Below are positions 44,856 through 54,300 of a stretch of DNA of 64,000 nt, piece by piece. Both the position numbers and the translations under genes were made by a program. Position 1 is the first letter of the stretch. Each line of letters starts with the position of its first letter. The notes below the pieces were generated by a model. The model was given only the letters and a program-made list of their open reading frames with translations. It was not told where the DNA came from and searched no databases. The stretch comes from Nocardia jiangxiensis NBRC 101359 (GTDB lineage: Bacteria > Actinomycetota > Actinomycetes > Mycobacteriales > Mycobacteriaceae). The DNA is taken from NCBI RefSeq assembly GCF_000308615.1, contig NZ_BAGB01000041.1:806001-870000 (forward strand), read 5' to 3'.

Positions 44856-45041
44856 TCAGTCGTCGTCCAGACCTGCGGAGAGGTACGCCACGGCATCGAC
44901 CCATCGTGCGCACGTGAGCGCGTGTTCGACGCCGAGGATTCGGCGCGCGAGGGGATCGGTCAGTTCACCCGGGACATCACGACATACTCGCCCGTCGCCG
45001 AATCGACAAGGTGCCGAACGCATTTGCGTGGTCGTCGTCAT
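44856..45041 (-). CDS. Small hypothetical protein beside the Scr1-type regulator
   Basis: A 61-residue protein starting at ATG 45041 (MTTTTQMRSAPCRFGDGRVC). It has three Cys and a C-terminal helix (EHALTCARWVDAVAYLSAG). It is the first cistron of the divergent small-gene pair. Short proteins like this commonly accompany Scr1-type HTH genes in nocardiae, but I cannot name the family. Confidence 0.5.
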   Translation of the reverse strand: MTTTTQMRSAPCRFGDGRVCRDVPGELTDPLARRILGVEHALTCARWVDAVAYLSAGLDDD

Positions 45042-45131
45042 CCGACTCCCCCTCCGCCGAGGCGTATCCCGGTGGCCGGCAAGACCATCCGTGATACCGA
45101 AAACATGATAATCTGAACGTGATAGATGTTA

Positions 45132-45146
45132 GCGTGATTATCACGC
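45132..45146. promoter_or_regulatory. Palindromic operator upstream of the HTH gene
   Basis: GCGTGATTATCACGC is a perfect dyad (7-bp arms, 1-bp centre). A related half site AACGTGATA lies 15 bp before it, and a GATAATC box sits at ~45106. It lies in the region between the HTH gene and the divergent small genes. Confidence 0.6.
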
Positions 45147-45231
45147 GAGGGCTACAGCAAGATTGCATTCGGCCCCGGAAGTGGTTGCCGCGGAAGGAGT
45201 TTCAGGCGCTCCGCCGGTGCGCCGATGCGCC

Positions 45232-46134
45232 ATGGGTACACGATTACGCACGGCACGAAAACTGCTGCTGGGCCGCGAGATCGAGCACATGCTCAGCACC
45301 GCCGGGGTCAGCCAGAGCGAAGCCGCGAAGATCATCGAGACCAGCCAGAGCCGTATCGCCATGCTGATCGTCGGCACGGGTTCGATCGGCGTCGGCGATC
45401 TCGAACGCCTGGCCGCCGAGCTCGGCTTCACCGACGAGACCTATCTCGAATCGCTGAAAGAGCTTCGCCGCGACAATCATCGACGCGGCTTCTGGAATAC
45501 CGGCTACCGCCGCGCTTACGTCGACGACCTACGCCTGCTGGTGGATCTGGAGACTCATGCCGGTCTGCTGCGGGTGGCCGAGGCCGAGATCATGCCCGGA
45601 CTTCTGCAGTGCGAGTCCTACATTCGCGCACTGCACGAACCCGAGGCCACCCCCGACCCGGATCTCGACGCGGTCACCGTGGAGGAATCGGTGCAGGCCA
45701 GGCTGGCGCGCCAGGAGATCCTGCTGGCGCAACGCCCGCCGGAATTCCATGCGATCCTGTCCGAATCGTGCCTGCGCCGCGAATACGGCGGACGTTCGGT
45801 CATGGTCGAGCAGCTGGAACATCTTCTGGCACTGTCGAAACGGGCCAACATCCTGATCCAGGTGCTGCCCTTCACGGTGACCACCCGGGGCGCGGGCGCC
45901 GAGGACAGGTTCACCCTGATCCGCGTGCCCTCCCCCGGCGCGGCCGGTGATCTGGACATGGCGATCGTCGAAAGTCAGGGCGACATCCGCTATATCGACG
46001 ACAAACCGGCCGTCACCGCCCGCGAGGCCGTGTGGTCACGGCTGTCCGCGGCAGCCCTGAGCGCCGAGGATTCGCGGCAGTTCATCGAACACGTCGCGCG
46101 CTCGTTCCGTCGCAAAACGTTCAACAACACATAA
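45232..46134 (+). CDS. HTH protein with Scr1-type C-terminal domain
   Basis: A regulator of about 300 residues. The N-terminal XRE helix-turn-helix is GVSQSEAAKIIETSQSRIAMLIVG; the C-terminal domain (ETHAGLLRVAEAEIMPGLLQ, then EFHAILSESCLRREYG) matches the DUF5753/Scr1 region found in Streptomyces and Nocardia regulators paired with DUF397 proteins. The start is uncertain: ATG 45232 is chosen, with in-frame sequence open to 45163. It precedes a SAM methyltransferase and a DUF397 gene. Confidence 0.82.
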   Translation: MGTRLRTARKLLLGREIEHMLSTAGVSQSEAAKIIETSQSRIAMLIVGTGSIGVGDLERLAAELGFTDETYLESLKELRRDNHRRGFWNTGYRRAYVDDLRLLVDLETHAGLLRVAEAEIMPGLLQCESYIRALHEPEATPDPDLDAVTVEESVQARLARQEILLAQRPPEFHAILSESCLRREYGGRSVMVEQLEHLLALSKRANILIQVLPFTVTTRGAGAEDRFTLIRVPSPGAAGDLDMAIVESQGDIRYIDDKPAVTAREAVWSRLSAAALSAEDSRQFIEHVARSFRRKTFNNT

Positions 46135-46154
46135 GCGCAGATCCACCACCACGA

Positions 46155-46218
46155 GTTCGCCGGACAAACCTGTCGGCGAACAATTCGACGACTCAACGAG
46201 ATTCGACCACTCAACGAG
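46155..46218 (+). repeat. Hairpin and tandem 18-bp direct repeat before the methyltransferase
   Basis: A stem with arms GTTCGCCGGACA and TGTCGGCGAAC (one bulge) is followed at 46183-46200 and 46201-46218 by two adjacent copies of ATTCGACSACTCAACGAG. This may be a transcription attenuator plus a repeat created by slippage. Confidence 0.6.
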
Positions 46219-46226
46219 GAGAGAGC

Positions 46227-46292
46227 ATGTGTGCACACGCCCGTCCCCCGGCCCCGGCGGCCGCGCCCGAGTCGCGGGAGGCAGCGCGATGA
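46227..46292 (+). CDS. 21-residue leader ORF overlapping the methyltransferase start
   Basis: ATG 46227 has a strong GAGGAGAGAGC upstream and encodes MCAHARPPAPAAAPESREAAR. Its stop overlaps the next start as ATGA, so the methyltransferase would be translated by coupling. It may be a true leader or just the site where ribosomes load. Confidence 0.5.
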   Translation: MCAHARPPAPAAAPESREAAR

Positions 46293-47113
46293 GTGCCGAG
46301 GACTTCGAATCACGTGAGATCGATGCGACCCGCCCCTCGGCCGCGCGCATGTACCACTACTACCTGTCCGGCGAGGCCGTCTTCGATGTGGACAAGGTGT
46401 TCGGGGAGAGGGTGTTCCAGGCCATCCCCTATCTCGACGTGATGGCCCATCACAACCGGGAGTTCCTCCAGCGCGCCACGAAATTCATGGTCGCGCAAGG
46501 AATCCGGCAGTTCCTGGACATCGGCTCTGGCCTGCCGACGGTCGGCAACACCCACGAGGTCGCCGGGGCGCTGGATCCCGCGAGCCGGGTGGTCTACGTC
46601 GACAACGACCTGGAGGCGGTCAACCGGGCCCACGAACTGCTGACCGAGCAGCATGCGCTCGACCACACCGCGATCATCGAGGCCGATCTGCGACTGCCCG
46701 ATGTCATCCTGGATCATCCCGACACGCGACGACTGATCGACTTCGACGAACCGATCGGTCTGCTCATCGTCAGCGTATGGCCGTTCGTACCGGACAGCGA
46801 CCGCCCCGCGGAGCTGATGGCCCGCTTGCGGGACGCCCTGCCGACGGGCAGCTACGTGGCCATGAGCCATGCGTCCATGACCGAGGCGCCCGAGGAGCTC
46901 ATCGCCCGGATGGCCGCCCTGGCCGACCTGTACCGCGAGACTTCCGATCCGGCGACGATGCGTAGCCGGGAACAATTCGCCTCCTTCTACGAGGGCTTCG
47001 AGCTGGTCGAACCGGGCATCGTGTACGCGGCCGACTGGCGGCCCGAGCAGCCCGGCGACCCGCAGGATCCGGCGCGGCCGTGTAATTTCGCCGCGGTTGG
47101 TTACAAGGGTTAG
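46289..47113 (+). CDS. SAM-dependent methyltransferase (DUF574-type)
   Basis: A 274-residue methyltransferase starting at ATG 46289. Motifs are ATRPSAARMYHYYLSGE near the N-terminus, the SAM-binding FLDIGSGLPTVGN and the acidic YVDNDLEAV, typical of the DUF574/Methyltransf_19 family common in streptomycetes and nocardiae. The substrate is unknown. It follows the Scr1-type regulator and is closed by a strong terminator. Confidence 0.85.
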   Translation: MSAEDFESREIDATRPSAARMYHYYLSGEAVFDVDKVFGERVFQAIPYLDVMAHHNREFLQRATKFMVAQGIRQFLDIGSGLPTVGNTHEVAGALDPASRVVYVDNDLEAVNRAHELLTEQHALDHTAIIEADLRLPDVILDHPDTRRLIDFDEPIGLLIVSVWPFVPDSDRPAELMARLRDALPTGSYVAMSHASMTEAPEELIARMAALADLYRETSDPATMRSREQFASFYEGFELVEPGIVYAADWRPEQPGDPQDPARPCNFAAVGYKG

Positions 47114-47127
47114 ATACACCTGGTAGG

Positions 47128-47163
47128 TACGCGGGACCGCTAGTCCCGCGTATCTGCGTTTTT
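47128..47163 (+). terminator. Intrinsic terminator after the methyltransferase
   Basis: Perfect 10-bp arms TACGCGGGAC / GTCCCGCGTA around a CGCTA loop, followed by a TTTTT run (47159-47163). Confidence 0.9.
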
Positions 47164-47184
47164 ACTCCGTAGAAAGGGACACCG

Positions 47185-47583
47185 ATGACGCTGCTACCTA
47201 CCTTCACCGTGGGCGAATTCCGCAAGGCCGCACGCAGCTCCCCGAATCAGAACTGCGTCCGCATCGCCCGCAAGCAGGGGTGGACGGCCGTCTGGGACGA
47301 CAAGCGCAGCACCGACGCCACCACTGCGGCGACGGCGCTGCCGGACAGTGAACTGCTCCTGCTCACCGATGCCCAGTTCGACAGCTACCAGGCCGCCGTG
47401 CGCGCCGGGGACAGCGGCCGCTCACCGCTGAACGTCACCCGGCGCACCGACGGCATGTACATCTTCCGCATCATGACAACGTCGTCGGATGCGGCACACA
47501 CCGAAGTCGAACTCGTCTTCGATCAAGATGAACTCGACGCCTTCCACGACGGTGTGTTCAACCACGAGTTCGATCACGCCTGA
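47185..47583 (+). CDS. DUF397-like protein
   Basis: A 132-residue protein starting at ATG 47185. FRKAARSSPNQNCVRIARKQ, then VWDDKRSTDA and LLLTDAQFDSYQAAVRAG match the DUF397 pattern, and the C-terminal half repeats a related strand/helix pattern (FRIMTTSSDAAHTEVELVFD, then ELDAFHDGV). DUF397 proteins act with Scr1-type regulators, often as their partners in antibiotic and development control. A terminator separates it from the methyltransferase, so it has its own promoter. Confidence 0.7.
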   Translation: MTLLPTFTVGEFRKAARSSPNQNCVRIARKQGWTAVWDDKRSTDATTAATALPDSELLLLTDAQFDSYQAAVRAGDSGRSPLNVTRRTDGMYIFRIMTTSSDAAHTEVELVFDQDELDAFHDGVFNHEFDHA

Positions 47584-47860
47584 GGCCGAGCCGAACACGT
47601 CGACGGCGGTCGCGTGGTCTCCGTATGCCGCTGGCACGTTCCCCCGCGACCGCTCCGATAAACCCCTTGCGCACCAACCACTTTAAGCGCATCTCTCGCC
47701 ACGCGCACCCCGGTTGCACAGATCTCATCACCGCCCGGACGAACCGATCGTGCGCCGTCACAGGCGATTCACCCGACGCCCCTGGTCCGGCCACATCGAT
47801 CCCATCTCGTAACGCCCACGGGAAATAGCCGAATCCCCTCGTGCGTTGCACGGACTCGAT

Positions 47861-48139
47861 ATGGGTGTGGAGCTGAAACATCTGCGATACTTCGTGGCCG
47901 TCGCCGAGAAGCTGAACTACTCGGCGGCCGCTCGCGGCCTGTACATCTCGCAGCAAGCGCTGAGCCGGATCATCCAGCAGCTCGAACGCGATGTGGGAGT
48001 ACGCCTGTTCGACCGGACGACACGATCGGTCAGCCTCACCCCAGCGGGCGCGGCATTACTCGAATCGGTGCGCCCCACGCTGGCGATGGTCGACAACGCC
48101 ATAGAACGCGCCCGCAGCCTAGGCCCCCGAACGGGCTGA
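47861..48139 (+). CDS. Truncated LysR-type protein (DNA-binding domain only)
   Basis: A 92-residue protein starting at ATG 47861 that contains a complete LysR winged helix (LKHLRYFVAVAEKLNYSAAARGLYISQQALSRIIQQLERDVGVRLFDR) and then stops; the usual ~200-residue effector domain is missing. The following 110 bp do not continue it in any frame that I can see. It may be a decayed regulator or a stand-alone DNA-binding protein. It converges with the monooxygenase genes. Confidence 0.75.
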   Translation: MGVELKHLRYFVAVAEKLNYSAAARGLYISQQALSRIIQQLERDVGVRLFDRTTRSVSLTPAGAALLESVRPTLAMVDNAIERARSLGPRTG

Positions 48140-48253
48140 CCCTAACCCCCGGCGTGGCGCCGCCTTCACCACTCCGTGCCGACATCCTTGTGCCGCAAGG
48201 CATGCAGTGTGGCGACGGAGGATTTTCCCCTATCTGCAGGTTGGCCCGGGACT

Positions 48254-49618
48254 TCATCTCCGGCGGGTGAGCGGCGGCCGCAATCCGAGGTGTTCGCGCA
48301 GCGTACTGCCGGTGTACTCGGTGCGGTACGAATTGCGTTCCTGCAGTTCGGGTATCAACCAGTCCACGATTTCGTCCAGACCGGTCGGCACCAGGTAGGG
48401 CGAGATGTTGAAGCCGTCGCTGGCGCCCTGGCGCACCCAGCGGGTGAGTTCGTCGGCGACCTGACCGGGGGTGCCCGCGAATCCCGAACGGTGTGAGGTT
48501 TCGATGGCGACCTGCCGCAGGGTGAGGTTCCTAGCCTCGGCCAGCTCACGCCAGGCGCGGGCGATCTCGATCCGGTTCTGGCCGTCGCGCTGCGCGCCTC
48601 GGGTGCCCGAAATCGGGGACGGTGTGGGATCTTCCGGAGGTAGCGGGCCGTCCGGATCGCGATCGGACAGGTCCAGGCCCCAGACCTGACCCACCAGCGA
48701 CAGGGCCGTGGGGCCGGTGATCTGACTCTCCAGTACCCAGCGAGCCTTGTCCTGGACCTCGGATTCCTTCTCCGCCAGCACGATCTGGGTTCCGGGCAGA
48801 ATCTTGATGTCGTCCTCGGGGCGTCCGGCGGCACGCAGCCGGGCCCGGATGTCGTCGGCGAAGTTCGACGCCTCGTCGAAATCGGTTCCGTGCCTGGAGA
48901 AGATGACCTCGGCGTGCGCGGCGGCGAAATCCCGTCCCGCGGGGGAGTCTCCGGCCTGGAAGATGACCGGATGTTCCTGCGGGCTGCGCGGGAGCGTCGG
49001 GGTGATCGACACCCGGAAGTGGTCGGTATCGGCTCGAACCGAGCGCACCGAATCCGGTGTGAGCCATGCGGAGCTGTGGGACGAGGGCGCGATCGCGTTC
49101 TCGGACCAGGAATCCCAGATCTGCCGTGCGAGACTGAGGAATTCACCGGCCCGCTCGTAGCGCAGGGCATGATCCGCGAACCCGCCGCGCCGGAAATTCG
49201 CTCCGGTCCACGCGTTGTCGGTGGTGACCGCGTTCCACCCGGCCCGGCCGCCGGAGAGCAGATCCAGCCCGGACAGCTTGCGCGCCAGATCGGCGGGCTC
49301 GTTGTAGGTGATGTTCTGCGTCGCCACCAGACCGATGTGGCGGGTGATCCCGGCCAGGGCGGCCAACTGGCTGATCGCGTCGGGGCGCCCGGCGATGTCC
49401 AGATCCAGGATCCTGCCGTCCTGTTCGCGCAGCCGCAGCCCCTCGCCGAGGAAGAACGCGTCGAACAGTCCACGTTCGGCGGTCGTGACGATGCGGCGGA
49501 AGGTCTCGAAGTCGATCTGCGAACCACTGCTCGGATCGGACCAGATCGTCGTGTGGTTGACCCCCTGGAAGAAGACGCCGAGATGAATCTTCTTGTCCGG
49601 GAATCGGTCCTGGCTCAC
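48254..49618 (-). CDS. NtaA/SnaA/DszA-family FMN-dependent monooxygenase
   Basis: A 454-residue bacterial luciferase-fold monooxygenase starting at ATG 49618. HLGVFFQGVNHTTIW, LAALAGITRHIGLVATQNITYNEP, the Gly-rich LLSGGRAGWNAVTTDNAW, and HPVIFQAGDSPAGRDFAA are family signatures. These enzymes oxidise sulfur compounds, nitrilotriacetate or related xenobiotics with reduced FMN from a partner. The start overlaps the stop of the next gene (ATGA), so it is in an operon with it. The substrate is unknown. Confidence 0.9.
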   Translation of the reverse strand: MSQDRFPDKKIHLGVFFQGVNHTTIWSDPSSGSQIDFETFRRIVTTAERGLFDAFFLGEGLRLREQDGRILDLDIAGRPDAISQLAALAGITRHIGLVATQNITYNEPADLARKLSGLDLLSGGRAGWNAVTTDNAWTGANFRRGGFADHALRYERAGEFLSLARQIWDSWSENAIAPSSHSSAWLTPDSVRSVRADTDHFRVSITPTLPRSPQEHPVIFQAGDSPAGRDFAAAHAEVIFSRHGTDFDEASNFADDIRARLRAAGRPEDDIKILPGTQIVLAEKESEVQDKARWVLESQITGPTALSLVGQVWGLDLSDRDPDGPLPPEDPTPSPISGTRGAQRDGQNRIEIARAWRELAEARNLTLRQVAIETSHRSGFAGTPGQVADELTRWVRQGASDGFNISPYLVPTGLDEIVDWLIPELQERNSYRTEYTGSTLREHLGLRPPLTRRR

Positions 49619-50769
49619 AGCTGCTCCTCCGCGTATCGGTTGGCCGGGCGCGTCAGGCCGAGATTGGCCCGCAATGTCGCACCCGGAACCGGCCGGTGCG
49701 CGATCGCCGTGCGAAACAACACCGGAAGCACCACTCGTGCCAGAACCGGCAGATCCTCATCGATCACGGCGGGATGCAGGCGAACCCCGTCGACGTGCCG
49801 GGACAGTCGGGTCAGCAGACGCACCAGATCGTCCGGCGAGCCCGAGAAATGCAGGCGGCCACGGGGTTCGACGGCAGCATGCGAGTCCAGCTCGGCCAGA
49901 CGCTCGGCGGCGCTGTGGTCCGGAGTGTCCAGGGCGACCTCGAGGTCGACGAACACCAGCGCATCTCCCGCCGCGCGCTCGGCCGCCGAGATCGCTGTGT
50001 CGGGGTCGACTCCGGTCACCAGAACGACATCGGCGGATCCGAAAGAGTCTGTCCCCGAACCGGATATCGACTGCCCCGGGTTGAGATCAGACCCTGATGA
50101 CGCGGGGCCGTGACCGGACTCGTCAGCGAACACCGTCGCACTGTGAGCGAAGACCACGACCTGCCCCTGCGGCGGCCGGGGCACGATCGCGGGGCCCTTC
50201 ACCGAGAAGGTCTCGCCCTCGAAGTCTATGTAGTGCAATCGATCCCGATCCAGGAATCGACCGCTTCCCCAATCCCGGATCACCGCGTCATCCTCCCAGG
50301 AGTCCCAGAGCCGACGGGCCACCTCGATCGAATCCCGCTGCTCGCGCCGCACCTCGACCCCTGTGGTGCGCGGCACCCGCCCCCAGGCCGCCGCAGCACC
50401 GGGATCAACGGTTGCCAGCCACCCGGCTCGGCCACGGGACGAATAGTCCAGTGTCGCAAGCGCGGACGCGGTGTGGAATGGCTCGGCGTAGGTGGTGGCC
50501 ACGGCCGGAACCAGCCCGAGTGTGCTGGTCGTCGCGGCGACGAAGGACGCCCGGGTCGGCGCATCGATCCGTCCGGCCGGACCGGCGTCGGGCGGCAGGA
50601 TCGAATCATCGAAGGTGGCCAGGGTGAATCCGGCGTTCTCCGCGGCACTCACTCGCGCCTGCAGCGTCCGCGCGGACAGCAGCCCGGCGGGTTCGTCCCG
50701 CGACCTGCGCCACGCGGCGGGATGATATCCCGCGCCGTCGAGTTCGATCCCCACTGCGAAGCGGCTCAT
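49615..50769 (-). CDS. LLM-class flavin-dependent oxidoreductase
   Basis: A 384-residue luciferase-like protein starting at ATG 50769 (MSRFAVGIELDG). The LLM core segments VSAAENAGFTLATFDDSI, TSTLGLVPAVATTYAEPFHTASALATLDYSSRGRAGW and a C-terminal GDALVFVDLEVAL are visible, but a stretch of ~40 residues rich in Ser/Gly replaces part of the usual barrel insert. It is the first cistron of the two-monooxygenase operon. The substrate is unknown. Confidence 0.8.
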   Translation of the reverse strand: MSRFAVGIELDGAGYHPAAWRRSRDEPAGLLSARTLQARVSAAENAGFTLATFDDSILPPDAGPAGRIDAPTRASFVAATTSTLGLVPAVATTYAEPFHTASALATLDYSSRGRAGWLATVDPGAAAAWGRVPRTTGVEVRREQRDSIEVARRLWDSWEDDAVIRDWGSGRFLDRDRLHYIDFEGETFSVKGPAIVPRPPQGQVVVFAHSATVFADESGHGPASSGSDLNPGQSISGSGTDSFGSADVVLVTGVDPDTAISAAERAAGDALVFVDLEVALDTPDHSAAERLAELDSHAAVEPRGRLHFSGSPDDLVRLLTRLSRHVDGVRLHPAVIDEDLPVLARVVLPVLFRTAIAHRPVPGATLRANLGLTRPANRYAEEQL

Positions 50770-50908
50770 ACCACGACGATCGTCGCACCGCCGCCCGGCG
50801 ACCATCATTTCCCTCCGCGTGATCGCAACACCGGGAAGCCTCGACCGGGCGCACCGGCGCGCGAACGGCTACTGTGACAACGGTCATCCGTCGATCGGGA
50901 GGATAGCG

Positions 50909-51280
50909 ATGAGTTCCACCGGCCTTGGTGCGAACGGCCTCGTCAAGGGGCTGGTCCGAGGGTTCAACAACGGTATGGTCGCCCTGATGCGGCTTCCCGT
51001 GCTGGGTGAGCGGATGAGCGGCAGCATGGTCGAGATCAGCTATGTCGGCCGACGCTCCGGCAAGACCTTCCGCACCCCCATCGCCTACCAGCGCACCGGA
51101 GACGACATCGTGATCGGCGTCGCCATGCCCGACAAGAAGAGCTGGTGGCGCAACTTCCTCGGCGAGGGCGCACCCATCACCCTGCACCTGCGCGAGGGCG
51201 ACCGCACCGGACACGCCGTCACCACCCGGGACGAGAAGGGCGCGGTCACGGTGAACGTCCGCTTGGACCAGCCCGCCTGA
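50909..51280 (+). CDS. F420/deazaflavin-type nitroreductase-family protein (DUF385)
   Basis: A 123-residue split-barrel protein starting at ATG 50909 behind GGGAGG. MVEISYVGRRSGKTFRTPIAY and WWRNFL are typical of the DUF385/Ddn-like family, which uses F420H2 to reduce quinones or nitro compounds. Short and single domain, as usual for the family. It is divergent from the monooxygenase operon and convergent with the caspase gene. Confidence 0.82.
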   Translation: MSSTGLGANGLVKGLVRGFNNGMVALMRLPVLGERMSGSMVEISYVGRRSGKTFRTPIAYQRTGDDIVIGVAMPDKKSWWRNFLGEGAPITLHLREGDRTGHAVTTRDEKGAVTVNVRLDQPA

Positions 51281-51344
51281 GTCACCGATCGGATGCGAGA
51301 AATGGCCTGAGCCACAACTGTTTCGGCACGAGTGGCAACAGGCG

Positions 51345-54300
51345 TCACGACGAGTAGGAGATCTGGACCAGCTCCGGCTCCCGTGATCGGGTACGCAGAA
51401 TTCCGCGGCCGGGAGAGAGCGTGTCGGCGCTCAGATCACCGGTGAGTGCCGTGGTCTCCTCGGCGGGTGCGCGCATCATCAGGATCGGCGTCGAAAGTTT
51501 GTTCAGGCACCCGAGTATTCCGCTCTCGAGCGCCTTGTCCAGACCGGTCGCGCGCCGGGTCATGACCAGATGCAACCCGAGGTCACCTGCCATCGGCAGA
51601 AATTCCTCCAGCGGCCCCAGCGGATCCGCACCGTCCGCGACCACCGTGTCGTAGTCGTCGACGATCACGTAGAGTTCGGGCCCCGCCGCACCCTCGCGAG
51701 CACGCCGCCCCGCCGGTTCGATCCCATCGATCCGATCGCGAAGACGACTGCGCAGCCGCTCGACCTCCGCACGCATTTCGGTGGGCACGGGAGTGGCGAC
51801 GATCGCGGAGCCACCGTCCACCGAACGCACCAGCGCGCCCTGGTAGTCCACCAGCAGGATGCCGACCTGTTCCGGGGTCGCGTTCTCGAGCAGCCCGAGC
51901 AGGATGTTGCGCAGGAGTGTGGTCTTGCCGAAGCCGGTGTCGGCGAATGCCATCAGATGCGGATGACCGGCGAAATCCACTGCCAAGGGCGATAATTCGC
52001 GTTCCCCGAGTCCGACGACGACGTGCGCGGAATCCTGTACGACACCGGCGGCGCGCGCTGCCCGCTGGACCTCCGCACGGTGAATCATCCGCGGCAGCGG
52101 TAGCACCCGGGGCGCTTGCCGCGCACCGTATTCGGTGCGGATCCGGCGGACCGTCGCGGCCACACCCTCCGACAGCCGGTGCGCAGCGGTGTCGGCATCC
52201 AGCCTGGGCAGCGCGACCAGAAGATGTCGTTTATCAGGCGCCAGACCCCGGCCGGGACGGTTCGGTGGCACCTCGCCTGCGGCGTCCCGGTCCAGCCGGG
52301 AATCGGCGGGATCGCCGAGCCGCAACTCGATCCGGGTTCCGATGGTGTCCGGCAGGGCGAACTGGGTCCACGGCGGCAGCGTCACCACGACATGAATTCC
52401 GTATCGCGCCCCGGTCGCGGCAAGGGTCGAGAGGGCGCCCCCGAGCGCCGAATGATCCTGGTGGACGACGTCGAGGCCGTCCACGACGAGGAAGACATCA
52501 CCGTGCGCGTCTGCCGAAATCGCGTCCACCGCTGGGTTTTGCGAGGCGACCTCCGTCGAATCGGCCTTGTGGGAACGGAATTCGCGCAACGAGCCGATAT
52601 GCACGTCCTCGAACAGGCGCACCCGGCGGTCCAGGAGTCCGGCCACATCGAAGACGATGCGGCGCAACCCATCCGTATCCTGCCGCCCGGCGACCGCACC
52701 GATATGCGGCAGCTCGGCCAGATCCGCCAGCGCGCCGCCGAGGTCCAGACAGTAGAATTGCACCTGCTCGGGCGTACACAACTCCGCAGCGGCCATGATC
52801 AAGGTGCGCAGGACGGTCGACTTGCCCGATCGTGGGCCGCCGACTATCGCCAGATGCCCGGAATCCCCGCCCAGGTCGGCGACCATCACATCCAGACGGT
52901 GCCGCTCCGGGATATCGACGAGTCCGAGTGGCAGCCGCAACGCTCCCGGCAACCCCGCACCGGCGGCACCGTCCCACTGCCGCAAAAGCATTCCGACCGT
53001 CGGCGACTCGGTCAGCGGATCGGTCCACAACTGCCGCACCCGCGGGGCGCGCCCGGTGAGCGCCTGCGCCAGCAGCTCCACCATCGGGCGATCGATGGGA
53101 TCGGCGCCGCCCACGGGCCCGGGGCCCGAGACGAAGGCCGCGCGGAAACGCGTCGCGATTCCCCCCGAGGTCCGGAGGTAGCCGTACCCCGGTATGCGGG
53201 GCAGATGGTAGGCGGCGGCGGTCTTCAGCAGCAGATTCGATTGCGCGAAGGAGAACGTGCGCAACACGATTCGATACGACAGGTAGCTGTCCAGATCACG
53301 CAATTGCCACTCGTCGGGACGTTGAGTGCCGAGTAGCAGATGAATTCCCAGCGACCGGCCCAGCCGCCCGATCCGCACGAGCATCTCGGCGAATGTCGAC
53401 GTGCCCGCCACCAGATCCATGAATTCCTCGATGACGATCACCAGCGCAGGCATCACCGGCAACGACACCCCGGCCGCGCGGGCAGCCTCGTACTCATCGA
53501 TGGTGCGGTACGGGCACTCGTCGCCGATGTAGCGCTGTCGCTCCGTGATCTCGCCGGCGAGCACCGCCTGCAGACGCTGCAACAGATACAGATCCCGTTT
53601 CGCACCCCGGACGTGACCGGCGACATGTGGTAGACAGGCCAAAGGCTCGAAGGTGGCGCGATCGTCGACCCCGACGAGCAGAAAGCTCACTCGCTCCGGC
53701 CCGTGTCGCAATGCCAGACCCAGCACGATGGTCCGCAGCAACTCCGATTTCCCCGCTCCGGTGGCACCGGCGACCAGACCGTGCGGGCCCGTACCGCCGT
53801 CGGCGATCCGCTCGAGATCCAACATGATCGGCTCGTCCGGGCCGACGACGCCGATGGGCACCCGCAAGCGGCGATCGCCGGCGCCGGACCGCCACCAGCG
53901 ATCGGTGTCCGGCGCGGAGATATCGTCGATCTCGTACAGGTCGGTGAACTTCGCCTCGAGCTCCTGGCCTGCCGCACCCTGACCGGCCCGCGCGCGGTCA
54001 CCCTGATCCCGGAACAGGTCCACGAGTTCGGACGCGCCGTCATCGGAATCGTCCGGCTCGGCAGGATCCGCGGCCGGTTCGCGGATGTCGGGCAACGCGA
54101 TTCGGAACGGATGCTCACCGTGCAGCGCCCATCCGGCCCCGTCCGGGAGCCGGGGTACTCGATCCGCCGCGACCCGGGATTCACCGGACCGGTGCAGTCG
54201 AAGTTCGATCTGCACCGTGAGCAGCCGGGCCGCCCAGTCCGGCACCTCGTCCCAGTCCCGGCAGGTCGCCACCACGTGCACGGCGTATTCGGGTCCGGTC

